A program made the position numbers and the translations under genes. The notes beneath the pieces are model-generated. The model had not been told where the DNA came from. It saw only the letters and a list, made by a program, of their open reading frames with translations, and did not search any database. This document shows, piece by piece, positions 33,604-44,607 of a stretch of DNA of 64,000 nucleotides. Source of the DNA: Siphonodentalium dalli (taxonomy: Eukaryota; Mollusca; Scaphopoda; Gadilida; Siphonodentaliidae). Each line of letters begins with the position of its first letter. The first letter of the stretch is position 1. The stretch is taken from the NCBI GenBank assembly GCA_032622095.1, contig CP136068.1:158545465-158609464 (forward strand), given 5' to 3'.

Positions 33604-34314
33604 CTGCAAAGATAGATAGCAAAAATACAATGTAGGTAACATTTTAATAATGTGTATGTGTTATATTAATAGCATGTAAATGTAAATGAATAGCTCCTTC
33701 ATTGTTTATTTACACAGATAACATGTTAATATTAAACATGGCTACAAATATAGATAACACATTAACAATGTGTATGTGTTATACATGTTATTTATACATG
33801 AACAATCAGTTTAATTTGATCTGGGAAATCTTATTAGATAGGTCCCATTGACCTCAGATGTCTTAAAAGGGTGCTAATAATTATATAATAAATATATATA
33901 TTTTGGCTATAGGCGACCAAACGGCTAGACCCTCGGAGCTGAAAATTTGTACACAGATGTCAATTAATCGGGGGAGTGTCCTGGGATAGGTTACGTTGAC
34001 ATCAGATGTCTTAAGTAGCTACATGTATATTATAAATTTTTAAATATTTTGGCTATAGGAGACCAAACAGCTGGACCATAGGAGCTGAAAAATTGTACAC
34101 AGAGGCCAGTTGACCCAGGAAGTGTCATGGTATAGCTGCCTTGACATCCAATGTCTTAAAAGGGCACTAATAATTAATTTAACTAAATAATGATTTATAT
34201 ATTCTAAACGGTTGGAAATTGATTCACAGGAATCAATCAACCCGAGGAGTGTCACGGGATAGGTGATGTTGACCTCAGACAACTTAAATGGGCACTAATA
34301 CACAATTTAAATAA

Positions 34315-35205
34315 AACAAGAGCTACGCTGGGCGTGCAATATACGCGCTGGGCGTGCAATATACGCCCTCTCTTGGGTCGGCGGAAACTGGTAAAAAAGG
34401 GGCATAACTCTGGTAAAAATTGGCGGACGGAACTCAAATTTGAACTTGACCTGTGTTTTGGTGGGAGAAAGTAATATACCAAATTATCATTGAATCCGAT
34501 AAGCTCTAGTAAAGTTATCATCCGGACAACAAATTTCAGGGATTTTCTAAGTCAAATTACTTCAAATAAGGGGCATAACTCCGGTGAAAATTGGCGGACG
34601 GAACCCAAATTCGAACTTGAGCTGTCTTTTCTCCTAATAAACCCACATACCAAACTTGATTGAAATCGGTTCACTCTAACTAAAGTTATCATCCGGACAA
34701 CAAATTTCAAGCCAAATTACGGGTTTTGCGTATAAACATTCCAAAATAGAGTTATCATCCGGAAACCAAAAAACATAAGAAAAACTGAATTTTCTGAGTC
34801 GAAAAAGGGGCATAACTCTGCCAAAAATGGTCGGACAGAACCCAAGTTCGAACTTGACCTGTGTTTTGGTGGGAGAAAGTAATATACCAAATTTGGATTC
34901 ATTCCGATAAACTATACTAAAGTTATCATCCGGACAACAAATTTCAAGGATTTTCTAAGTAAAAAAACGTTAAATAAGGGGCATAACTCCGGTGAAAATT
35001 GGCGGGCGGAACCCAAATTCGAACTTGAACTTACTTTTCGGCTAATAAATCCACATACCAAATTTTACTAATTTTGGTTCACTCTAACTAAAGTTATCAT
35101 CCGGACAACAGGTTAACGGACGGACGCCCGCCCGGACGGACGGACAGACGGACGGACAGACCAATACTATAATACGGCCTTTTTTTCAAAAGGGCGTATA
35201 ATAAT
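34315..35205. repeat. ACAAGAG-start repeat with four GGGGCATAACTC modules
   Basis: Starts ACAAGAGCTACGCTGGGCGT. It holds four modules with GGGGCATAACTC, GAACCCAAATTCGAACTTGA and AAAGTTATCATCCGGACAAC (starting near 34399, 34570, 34808 and 34979), then a GGACGGACGGACAGACGG run and an AATACGGCC..AAAGGGCGTAT hairpin end. Open frames inside it are repeats of the module. Class unknown. Confidence 0.75.
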
Positions 35206-35744
35206 TAATCACTGACATGGGGGAATACCATTGGATAGGTGCCATTGACACTAAAGGAGAAATATTTTCTGATATATGAGCAAAAAGAGCGTTCCTTTAT
35301 ATCAGCTTAAGATGATATGTGTGAAATTGGTACATATGGGTCACCTTGTCCAGGGGAATATCATGGGATAGGCATCTTTGACCCTATATGACGGGGATTA
35401 TTAAATTATATTAACTTATATGATTAATGAAGGGCAGTTATTATCAGCTCAGACCATATGTGGGAAAATTGGCACATTGAGGTAATTTGACATGGGGAGT
35501 GTCATGGTATAGGTGCCGCTGACCTCAGATGACTTAAAGAGGCACTAATAATTAGTAATATTAAAGAGTGTGTGTTATCAACTGATAATATAGAGGTAAC
35601 TTTATCCAGAGAGTGTCACGCAATAGGTGATGTGTACCTCACGTGACTAATAATTAATTTAAATGACTTGAAGGGGCGCTAATGATTTACTCATTATTTA
35701 CCATAGAATGCCGGGTACCTCAGCTAGTTTGATAATAAAGATAC

Positions 35745-35866
35745 TTTCCAGAGCAGAATGAGGTCCCTAGAGGGTGAATGTAGTGATGATAGCCACTGTG
35801 CAGGGTAACGTCACTAAATTCACCCTATGTTGACATCATTCTGCAAATTCCAGCACCATATTTTGA
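35745..35866. mobile_element. A2 element, right-end fragment
   Basis: GATAATAAAGATACTTTCCAG, the AATGAGGTCCCTAGAGGG arm and an end AAATTCCAGCACCATATTTT match the right part of the element at 392-757. Confidence 0.6.
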
Positions 35867-35875
35867 GGTCTTTGA

Positions 35876-36026
35876 CAAGCCTTGAAATAGGGTGTCTGTC
35901 ATTTGCAGAATGAGGTCCCCAGAGGGTGAATTTAGTGATGCTACCCCACATAGCGGGCTAGCATCACCAAATTCACCCTCTGGGGACCTCATTCTGCAAA
36001 TGACAGACACCCTATTTCAAGGCTTG
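35876..36026. mobile_element. Family A element, short form (151 bp), in an NAA50 intron
   Basis: Flanked by GTCTTTGA and GTCTTCGA (7 of 8), a target duplication. Near-perfect palindrome. Confidence 0.92.
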
Positions 36027-36435
36027 GTCTTCGAAAAAAAGATTTCCGCATGAGTCATCAGTCATTTGTGACAAGGCATGCTGGCATATTATTGTCATTT
36101 GCGACGAGGCACGATAGCACATTATTTAATCTTTCAGCGTTAGGGTGCCATTTGCCAAATGCGATAAACAAAATATATATTTTCAGACGACAAATGTTTT
36201 TCCAACAGGTCTTCTGAAATTCATATTGTCCCAAGCAGATAATTCCACAAAATAAAATTGTAGTTTTAAAATAGATAAAGAAAACAAGAGCAACGCTAGG
36301 GAGAGGCAAAAGAAGTAATTTATTTATTGAATGCCTGGATTGTCCCGTAACACAAAACATATACTACTACAAAATTATTAAACCAGCTGGAACAGGCTTC
36401 CTATGGGAGACTTTATTCAGCATCGGAGGGGACTA

Positions 36436-36510
36436 TGGCGCTTCCGCAGGCCCCTAATGCACAAAGGGGCAGCAGGCCCCTTTGTGCATTAGGGGCATGC
36501 GGAAGCGCAT
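36436..36510. repeat. Near-perfect 75-bp palindrome
   Basis: The arms GCGCTTCCGCA and CCCCTAATGCACAAAGGGGC are followed by their reverse complements around an AGCAG centre. A related non-palindromic stretch (TAGATCTTAGACATTGCAGTG, then GTGTGCTTCC) lies at 50940-51060, so it belongs to a dispersed repeat. Confidence 0.8.
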
Positions 36511-37384
36511 ATTTTGATCTTAGACAGAGGTTGCCCCTTTGAGCGCTTTGCACACATGTTGATCATTTAAACAGTTTGATTTTTTTTTTAAATAATTTTT
36601 TTTTTAAATTAAATATATATTTAGAATGAGCTCCTTGTTCAAAATCAAAATCTGGACAGACAGACAGACAGATCCTACTCTTTTATATATATAGATGACT
36701 GACACAACCAATTGGTGCCTCATTTTTGGTCCAGCACCACAATTTGAGCAGGTTTCCCGCTGCCACTTGCCAATGGCAAAAATAATTCACATTTGGCAAA
36801 AAATATTTTCATTTGGCAAAAGTTTTGCCAAGTCACTTTTTAATTACTCAATAAAGTTGAAAACAATCGGTCAATCAATACCATTCATTTTAGGAAACTA
36901 TTACAATAGAATTATATTGGTGGTGTTTTATATGGTTTCGGAAAAGTTAACATCTCCAATACGATGCAGTTAATCTGGTAACATTATTATCAATGGGCGG
37001 AGGGATTACAAATATTTAGTGTGATGGTGGTGTTTACATAGCTAATCCTCTTGTGATGTTCCCTTCTGATGAAGCAACGCTGCTACCATTTTATTGTTCG
37101 GTGATTGGTTTACTGTGGTATGATAAACCACAATACAGATGCGAATATAATTAACTGACTGCTTTCCTATCGGTATCAAATGTCGTTCAAACGAGTGTCG
37201 AAACAAAACTCAATCAAGGTTGCAGCAAATTATACTATCAGGGATATAACATTTTGCAAATTCTAATAGAATTTGGCAAAAAATATTTTCATTTGGCAAA
37301 TTATTTAGCAAAAGTAAATTTAGGTCCAACGCGGACCCTGAATTTGGGTTATTTCCAGGCTTGGTCCTGCTTGTAACTACTCAC

Positions 37385-37451
37385 AGAAAGACATTGTCAA
37401 AGTTTCCATCATCCTGACAGATCTTTAGTACATGATTCAGCATCAGCGTAC
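37385..37451 (-). CDS. NAA50: NAA50 N-alpha-acetyltransferase, third visible exon
   Basis: This 67-bp minus-strand exon lies between CTCCTCCAG and GTGAGT. It encodes the end of the acetyl-CoA binding loop and the following helix: (G)TLMLNHVLKICQDDGNFDNV-F-(L). The split codons (GG|T before, CT|C after) join correctly to both neighbouring exons. Confidence 0.94.
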
Positions 37452-38394
37452 CTGGAGGAGTAATTAAAATATTAATTAGATATAAACGCAAGGCCACTTT
37501 GCACAGTTTTATCGCTCGAAACGGTACAATATTCAAATGCAGCATGTTGTTACATAAACAAATATTTGGGAGTTTTGTATATTTCAGGTTTTAAATTTTT
37601 TTTTTACGTTTCCCTGGACTCATTTTTTAATATAAGTCATAATTGGCGGAAATTCAGGGAAATATAGTAGTTTATCAGCTAAAAGATGGTATGAAACAAC
37701 TTTTAAAAGAGATTTTTTTTTCAATTTTTTTGCAAAGGTTTATCAAATTTCAATGCAAATAACTTTTTTTTTATTAAATGCCTCTATAATCCCATAAAAC
37801 AAATATAAAATACTTTGTGAAAATTTATATGATAGCCAGTGAAAATTTATATGACAGCCATAACAGTACCGATAACCAACACAAACCAACTGGTGTCTGT
37901 CATTTAGTTCAACACCCAACATTTTTGTTATTTGCAGACTTTAGAGTGTTCAATCTAATGAATGCTATATAACGTTCTGCAGATTTCCAGAATTTTTTTT
38001 AATCCCAATAAATTATGGCGTTTCAGTATGAATCACTGCAGTGAAAAGTGTACTCGGAGGTTAAGGTCTTTAGATTAGTGTAATTAATTTGGCCTGGTAG
38101 GATGATACAATTTCCAAATTTAGTCCTAAAACTTGAAATTGTTGCATTTGATTTCCAAGAATGATCGATGGTAGGATAATTGTTTTGTTGATATCAATAT
38201 GCAATATTTTGGGCAGTGTTTACCAACTTGAATTTGGAGGAATATAAAGGCCTGCCGAGGAGAATGATGTATAAACATTGTCATGGAAACCCTATAAAGT
38301 GAACTCACACAGACCCAACTTTCAGTATGGAGCTAAGACTCTGATGATCATGATGTATAATCTTCATCATGAAAACCCTATAAATTGCACTCAC
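37452..38394 (-). other. NAA50: NAA50 intron
   Basis: GTGAGT donor at 38394 (minus) and CTCCTCCAG acceptor. AT-rich. A direct repeat with CACTCAC.CAGACCCAAC (about 38308-38330 and 38387-38408) near the donor shows that the exon end has a diverged partial copy. Confidence 0.7.
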
Positions 38395-38514
38395 CCAGAC
38401 CCAACCTTCTGTACGGAGCTAAGGCTCCGAGGGTCATGATGTATAATCTCCGTTGGTTCTCAGATGTATCTACTCTACAGCATACAGCTCCCACAACAAT
38501 ATCATTAAAATATG
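38395..38514 (-). CDS. NAA50: NAA50 N-alpha-acetyltransferase, second visible exon
   Basis: Minus-strand exon after TTTTTATCCACAG and before GTGAGTGC. It encodes AYFNDIVVGAVCCRVDTSEN, then QRRLYIMTLGALAPYRRLGLG. This is the GNAT core, including the Q/RxxGxG/A acetyl-CoA binding motif seen here as RRLGLG. All residues around YIMTLG and APYRRLG agree with the family. Confidence 0.96.
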
Positions 38515-40999
38515 CTGTGGATAAAAATTAATATAATATTATATAATGTGTTATAAAAAAATATTACAATATGGTGTGGATAAAAAAAATAATATTATAT
38601 AATGTGTTATAAAAACAATATTTAATGAAAAATATAATGTTTAATGTAGATAATAAACACAAATTTTTTTTTTCATCAGCTTTTTACGTCAAGATATAAA
38701 TCTAATCTCCACTCCCAGAAGAGTCTGAGAAGACCAAACTTGTTATTTCACTCTCAGTACTATGTCTAAATGTCATATTTTAGCATCACTCGGTATCCTT
38801 GCACATCATTTTAACAGGATTGTACTTTAAGAACATGTTAGGTCTAACCCAGGGTTTCCGTTAGTACGGCTCAGCATCCGTAGGATGGCCTCATTCCCCT
38901 CGCTGATGATCTGTTTGATTCATACATGTACCAATCAGTAGCAATATGTCATGAAAAATCCGGCTGCAACGGGAGTTCAGGGGTTAAACAGAATACTAAT
39001 GAAAAAGCGGATCAGTTGAGCACAGTGTGTTACGAGTACAGCGTAACCCTTGGAAAACAAAGCGCCAAAAACTACAACGTAGTGTTTGGTGTGCATTGAA
39101 ATAGCGACGTTATTATATACAGGGTAATAAATGTGGCAGAAACATCAAAGAATGTCGGACTGCTGAGTATGGATATTTTTTTTGCACGGGATTTCTGTGG
39201 TTGAAACTACTCACGCTTGGAGATCCCATGCTACCGTACAATTACATAATTTGATCAAAGAATGCTGAGTTAGGCAGAGTAGGGATCAACATACGCCAAC
39301 ATGCGGTTCTCCTACCAAATGAGGTATCTACCTCCAAGATCCTGTGCTATCGTACTATTATAATACGGAACCTGTCCCAAATTAGTCTTTATAGCGGGAA
39401 TTCATAGTGAAAACACCATTCATTTGACCAATATTACATGCATGGAGAATAAACACAAAAAACATACCCCCCCCATATGGAGATAAAGTCAAAGTACATT
39501 CAATAATAGCTTCGTTGTCCCGCCTGGGTCCCAATCACATACAACGATGCGCGCATGTTTCCATTTCCCGCCAAAACTCAATTATATTTTATAACATGTT
39601 GGCAAAAACTCTGTTCTAAAGCAGCGGCCGTCAGTTGTTGGACTAATACAGGCTATTGACAAGCTACGCTTTCCGAGTTTGAAAGATTTCGCTACCATTC
39701 GTATTTCGCCGCTATAAATATATCCTGCAGACAAACCCTGCAGTATGACGTCACAGCGCACAAATAGTTTTACGCTTGGCAGAATACATCGAATATATCA
39801 GTTTCATTTTCACGGAAGCTACTTGAAATTCTAGGAAATACTTAATTCAATTCTCCCAGCTCGGTATTATTGGACAATGCATATACTAGTATGCTATTTA
39901 GTGTTTAGTTTCATTATACCTGTCGGAATCTTATTGTAAGTTATAAATTTTTAAACACTGTAACTTGTAGCTTGTTCATTTATATAGTCTTCAATACGGC
40001 AGTTTTACGTGCGTAATTACATGACTAATTATCTGGATACCATCAACAGAATTAATGCACCCACGGAAAATGTTCGACTTGCGTAATATACGTAGCTTTG
40101 GATTGCTTTGTGGGACACTCAGGTGCAAGGAAATGGCTACTTTTCAGTGTAAAATAGCTAAATTTTCACCCCACGGACGAACCATGGTCATCCCGTCGCG
40201 TTATGTGTTTCCCCAATACGGACTCATTAATTTCCCCTTGGCGGAAACCCTGCTAACCATATGTTTCAATATGTCTGGGTCATAACAAACTGGTATAGAA
40301 GATATAATAAACACAACAGTAAACTCTTCTGAGTAGCGTATGATATTTCTCCTCTTGTTAGATGCGAGGATTATTTTCACTCGGCTAGGCTAGCTCCACG
40401 TAAAAACAATATTCTGCACCCGAGGAGGAAAACAATACACTACTCAGAACAGTTAACTATTGTCTACATGTATTTATTAGAATACATTGTGGATATAATG
40501 TTATTTTCAAAGCAATTCCCTCATTACTTTATTTCATCTGTTAGTGTTATCAATAGATATAGAGCTTAGGGCTTGTGTTGTTATAAGAAACACAAAACCG
40601 CAATTCTATGAAATTTCTATTCCAAAACTGTCCCAAGTCATTACATGTTTTTCATTTATCACTTCCTTTTAATCCTACCTACACAATTCAACATGAAACA
40701 AATATAAGTGCAATTTTAAGTACAATTGAGCATTTACTTGGCCCTTGGGAATGTGGCCATTTTCAACAATCCATACCCAGAGTTGTAAAAGTTTTTTGAC
40801 ACACATACCGGTAGGTTCCTGATCATTTCTAAGTTATAAAATTTCAAGTAAATCTTGCGGATCATCAATATGAAATCAATTGCTTTGGAAAATTCAGACC
40901 ATAAATTTGGAAATTGGGGTAGTTATTATGCTACCAAGGATAATACCTGAATGCAATAGTCGCGAGCACCCCAAAAATGTCACATATCGTTTAACTCAC
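38515..40999 (-). other. NAA50: NAA50 intron
   Basis: GTGAGT donor at 40999 (minus), CCACAG acceptor. Includes a repeat fragment at 40110-40240. 39530-39760 is locally CpG-containing (CGATGCGCGCATG, GTATGACGTCACAGCGC), but no exon is recognised there. The remainder holds nothing that I can name. Confidence 0.65.
40110..40240. repeat. Dispersed repeat fragment shared with 57655-57780
   Basis: The stretch GTGCAAGGAAATG, CGAACCATGGTCATCCCGTC, TGTGTTTCCCCAATACGG recurs at 57655-57780 on the opposite strand with moderate identity. No ends or class recognised. Confidence 0.55.
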
Positions 41000-41136
41000 C
41001 TAACCGCGCCAGTTCCCCGACTTCCAGAACATCTTTATAAAACTTATCGTTATATGTCACAGGAAAAACTACTTGGTTGAGCCTCTTTAGTTGCTTAATG
41101 TTGTGTGGTGTGATGTCACCCAGTTCTATTCTCCCC
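41000..41136 (-). CDS. NAA50: NAA50 N-alpha-acetyltransferase, first well-supported coding exon
   Basis: Minus-strand exon between TTTGTTACAG and GTGAGTTAAAC. It encodes GRIELGDITPHNIKQLKRLN and then QVVFPVTYNDKFYKDVLEVG-ELARL, the N-terminal region of NAA50, including the FPVxYND peptide-binding loop. It begins with one base of a split codon, so a short upstream exon must supply the start. Two candidates are ATGAG|GTAACG at 43480-43484 and ATGAAAAG|GTGACC at 43802-43809. A partial copy of this exon's start lies 73 bases upstream. Confidence 0.95.
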
Positions 41137-41170
41137 CTGTAACAAAGATAGACAAGGATGAATAACTCTA

Positions 41171-41218
41171 ATGTTGTGTGGTGTGATGTCACCGAGTTCT
41201 ATTCTCCCCCTGTATCAA
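41171..41218 (-). repeat. Partial duplicate of the NAA50 exon start with its 3' splice site
   Basis: This repeats 41098-41145 (ATGTCACC.AGTTCTATTCT, CCCCCTGTA) with about two changes. It contains an equivalent CAG acceptor ending at 41210 (minus) followed by codons G-R-I-E-L-G-D-I-T-P-H-N-I. Because the offset is 73, use of this site would shift the frame and reach TGA. Confidence 0.85.
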
Positions 41219-42084
41219 AAAGTCAATCATACTGTAGTTAAAGTCAAAAATAATTGATAACTTCGACAAAATCCAGACATTCTGAATGAGGCAATGCTTG
41301 TTGGCCACTCAATGACCAATGTCAATTACCCATACAAGATTAGTGATGAGCTGATGATCGGAAACGACAATCGGAATAGGCCGAATATGGCCCACCACTA
41401 GGCTCTTTTTGATAATTGGCTCATCACTAACAAGATGATGCGCCAAACTCTACTATGATAAATGGCTGCAAAATATTCACCGTTGAGTAACAATATCGCA
41501 TTTGCGCCAGTTTACCGGTATTTACGTAATGTATAAATATCCGACAGTAGAGCATAATATTTTCCCCTTTTGGAGCCTCAAGCCATGTCGACAAAGCCAC
41601 ACAGTCAGCTCTCCCACCTGAACGTTTCCATGAACAGTCTTGCCAGTAGTAATGTTTAGCATCGGGTATAGTGTTGAAACTAGGGTATTTCGTAGTCGAC
41701 TAATCGACAACCCTATTCCCATAGAAAATTTCCATTTTACTAAGTGGCTATTGAGTTCCAGTTTTTCATGGGTGTTACGATCGGAAAATGGAAAGCGTTT
41801 CCATCCAGCTAATTAATACCTGGTGTCTTGGTTAAGTTGGCTTGCATTTCATTGTGTACAGGTTTCTCATTAAGCGTTGTATTATGACACATTCATCATA
41901 CCATATCCGCACACATTAGTCCATACTCATACAGTGACTCATACTGAATTAATTACACACATAGTGACAGAGAATACGAAATAAATATATTGTGCATGTG
42001 ACACGACACAAATTGAATAAAAGGTCAGCTGACCACAGTGTCCCCCGACAACATGGCAAGTTGATGCCGCTTTGTTAAAGAAAT

Positions 42085-42475
42085 TATAAAAAATGTTGAA
42101 ATTTTCTAAGTCGAAAAGGGTTAATAATAACTCTGTCAAAAAATTATTTTTCCGTCATCTATATACAAGTTGCACATCTCCAATATGTGGGTAACAATAA
42201 TCTGAAGTTTCAAATATCTACGATCAAAACTGTAGGAGGAGTTGATTACACCATGAAGGTACCCTCATACAGAAAATTATTAAAAATTTTGAAATTTTTT
42301 AAGTCGAAAAGGGTTAATAACTCTGTCCAAACAAAAAATTTCCGTCATCTATATACATGTTGCACATCTTCAATATATGGGCAACAATATTCTGAAGTTT
42401 CAAATCTCTAGGATGAAAACTGTAGGAGTTGATTACACCATGAAGGTACCATCACACAGAAAATTATAAATGTAT
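42085..42475. repeat. Tandem repeat, two units of about 195 bp
   Basis: TTCCGTCATCTATATACA, TCTGAAGTTTCAAAT and TACACCATGAAGGTACC occur twice in order, along with AAGTCGAAAAGGGTTAATAA. The AAGTCGAAAAGGG motif links it to the ACAAGAG-start repeats. Confidence 0.7.
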
Positions 42476-42738
42476 ATCCTCCAATGAATTATAAATAAAG
42501 ACTAGAAAGTAATAACTAATAACTATAGAACTAAAAGGAAGGTCAGTTAGGTCACAGTCCTATTCAGTATTCGTCGGTATCATGATCGCGGACAGTAACT
42601 ATCGATAACCGTGTTCACTTTTCAAATTTCAACACAAAATAATACCGAGTCTGAGGGGCGTCACTCAGATGACAGATTCACTGATTCAGTGACGTCATTG
42701 CTTTGAACTATCCCGCCTGGATACACAGTGACGCTGAC

Positions 42739-43054
42739 GGGGTCACTCTCACCAAAAAAAGTGCTGAAGGGTACACAGGATTTGCAAAATGTGCTGAAGG
42801 GTACGCAGGGTTTGTGATCGCCACTAACACCGTTACTTAAACTGTGTTTCTGAAAGTCTGGCGCCCATCAGCAGTTTGTTTTCAGTTCATTTTAATGTTC
42901 ATTGGAACGTAAACAATTATTCTCTTAGAGAAATCATGGCAGATACGAAAACTAAACGTCATTTAGAATGACATTTCAAACACTGTGTACCCTTCAGCAC
43001 ATTTTCAAATCATGTGTACCCTTAGAACAGCACTTTTTTTGGTGAGAGTGCCCC
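42739..43054. mobile_element. Foldback element with GGGG(T)CACTCTCACC ends (316 bp)
   Basis: Inverted arms of about 65 bp: GTCACTCTCACC, AAAAAAAGTGCTG, AAGGGTACACAG and AAATGTGCTGAAGGGTAC at the left, the reverse complement at the right with a 5-base difference. The centre has no coding capacity. No target duplication was found. Confidence 0.8.
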
Positions 43055-43479
43055 TTCAGCCACAGTGACTGCCCACGTGCTCTCGTCGGAAGATCAGAGA
43101 AAACTTCAAAGGCCGGAATTGATTGAAGGTCGCCGACTTCCGCGGGCACCAATTAATGCTTGCATTGCACTCTTACTATCGGTGGCACAGGGGTTAGTAT
43201 TACTGTTGCATCATTTATCTTAATATTTTGAGGGTACCAGGGCATTATTCATGTTCACATTCAACTGACAGAGCGGGACGCGGTTTCGTCCGGTTAATTT
43301 TTTTCTAACCGGTTACGTCGTTATCCGGTTATCCGTTTCAGCTCTATTAAGTAAATATACAGGTACGGTATAGCACGTGATCTCCGAGCGTTAGCAGTTT
43401 TATACACGGAAATCCCATGCCAAGCATGGACTATATTGTCCGTATAATTAAAAATCACCATGGAATCGTGAACCGTTAC

Positions 43480-43484
43480 CTCAT
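43480..43484 (-). CDS. NAA50: Candidate NAA50 start exon (option 1)
   Basis: The minus strand reads ATGAG|GTAACG, which would give M-R-G-R-I-E-L-G after splicing to 41136. An in-frame upstream ATG at 43499-43497 would instead give M-D-D-A-M-M-M-R-G. Donor quality is good, but conservation of so short an exon cannot be judged. Only one of the two options can be right. Confidence 0.35.
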
Positions 43485-43801
43485 CATCATGGCGTCATCC
43501 ATCGTGATGTAACCATGGTAGTTTGTACTCGCGGTTTTGAAGCGGTAATACCGTTTAACATCGCCACATTATTTGATTTTGACGAGGAAACCGGGGTCCA
43601 ACACAAAGTTCATGATATTGATAAATCAGGCAACTTGAATAAAAATTTCAGTAGAACGGGCACCTTGCAAAACCGGCATTACCGCGAATTTAGGATACTA
43701 GCTCGCATAAAAAATTAGTATTCCTGATAATTAGAAATTATAACTTTTGTTTATATTGTTCATTAGTTACTGCTTTTTATTTTCTGTTACTCTTTGGTCA
43801 C

Positions 43802-43809
43802 CTTTTCAT
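43802..43809 (-). CDS. NAA50: Candidate NAA50 start exon (option 2)
   Basis: The minus strand reads ATGAAAAG|GTGACC, giving M-K-R-G-R-I-E-L-G, which places the conserved RIELG at the same position as vertebrate NAA50. The donor GTGACC is weak. It lies close to the CpG-rich core at 43850-43930. Confidence 0.35.
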
Positions 43810-43849
43810 GATTAAAATTCTTTATCTTGGAATTTTTTTCGTTTGTTTA

Positions 43850-43942
43850 CGCCAACACGTTCTTCGCGCGTGGGAACCGGAAACGGAAGAATGAACTCGG
43901 CGCACGCGCTACTTGCCGCTGTCACATGACGGAATAATCATG
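43850..43942. promoter_or_regulatory. CpG-rich core between NAA50 and ATP6V1A
   Basis: About a dozen CpGs lie in about 80 bases, in an otherwise AT-rich, CpG-poor region. It includes ETS-like CCGGAA (43877-43882) and CGGAAG, and GTCACATGAC (43921-43930), one base from the CLEAR/TFEB consensus GTCACGTGAC. No TATA box is seen. Its position 5' of both ATP6V1A and NAA50 suggests a shared divergent promoter; this is inference. Confidence 0.5.
43940..43942 (+). CDS. ATP6V1A: ATP6V1A probable start-codon exon (5' UTR plus ATG)
   Basis: ATG at 43940-43942 is followed at once by GTAAGTAG, a strong donor. Splicing in phase 0 to 49596 gives M-A-G-G-L-E-R-A-R-A-A-P-K, an ordinary N terminus for this subunit. 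The exon at 49596 has no upstream in-frame ATG of its own before a conserved region. Upstream ATGs at 43891 (12 codons, stopping at TGA) and 43925 (ATGACGGAATAA) would be short uORFs if transcription starts earlier. The transcript start is unknown. Confidence 0.65.
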
Positions 43943-44512
43943 GTAAGTAGGAGCAGTATATAAATTGAAATAATTCGATGAAATATACGTCAATGATTTG
44001 TTTCATCATGTAAAATTAATTTCATCTATTTCCATTCTGACTATGAGCAAACTCACATAATTTGTTTTGTTTCTGATCTCATAAAAGTTGCTTCCTAAAA
44101 GTGACAAAAAAACTGCAGTCGGCACATCACTGTCATCAGTGATCACTCGCCGAGTTGCTCAGTCGACAGAACTGGTCGAATACAGAAGTCGGCCCCACGT
44201 TAAGTCGTCCCCTTACAAAGAAGGCCCCAGAGAAGTCCCCTCCCCCATATATTACAGATCCATTTTTTTTAAATACAGATAATGAGATGTTTCAGATATT
44301 CAAACAAAAAACTAGTATTATATCATTCATATGCACCTTATTAAAGCTCAATCAAAGGTGCTAAATTATGCAGCATTTTTACATTTAATAGTACAGAAAT
44401 TTGAACAATACTCACCAAAAATACTTCCTACTAATCAAAAGTGCGCAATTATATATACCTACATGTAGATAAAGCAACAAAACGAAGTAACAACCAACAA
44501 GTCTTGCATGAT

Positions 44513-44607
44513 GTTACCCGTGCACGTTGGATTTATATATTTCGACTGTGGTGATGCAACTTGCATCACCACAGTCAATATATATAAATCCAACGTGCAC
44601 GGGTAAC
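44513..44607. repeat. Perfect-ended 95-bp palindrome
   Basis: Arms of about 45 bp: GTTACCCGTGCACGTTGGAT, TTATATAT, CGACTGTGGTGATGCAA, then the reverse complement to GGGTAAC. Probably a minimal foldback element. The flanks (CATGAT, AGCTAC) show no duplication. Confidence 0.85.

Larger units (their letters stand above)
33604..37384 (-). other. NAA50: NAA50 intron before the last exon
   Basis: Minus-strand GTGAGT donor at 37384 and AG acceptor at 33604-33605. It contains the ACAAGAG repeat (34315-35205), an A2 fragment, an A element (35876) and a palindrome (36436). A short direct repeat of the exon-proximal sequence (AATAGCTCCTTCATTGTTTA) recurs at 33688-33710. Other parts hold nothing I recognise. 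Confidence 0.75.

Noticed and set aside
34252-34902. Minus-strand open frames FLPPKHRSSSN and similar
   Set aside because: Translations of the GGGGCATAACTC modules of an ACAAGAG-start repeat, repeated with shifts.
40055-40285. 76-codon open frame in an NAA50 intron
   Set aside because: It overlaps a dispersed fragment also found at 57655, on the wrong strand for NAA50, and no domain is recognised.
43515-43718. 67-codon plus-strand open frame near the promoter
   Set aside because: Its ATG and composition are unremarkable, it has no recognisable domain, and it overlaps neither the ATP6V1A nor the NAA50 frame. A short unknown gene cannot be excluded.
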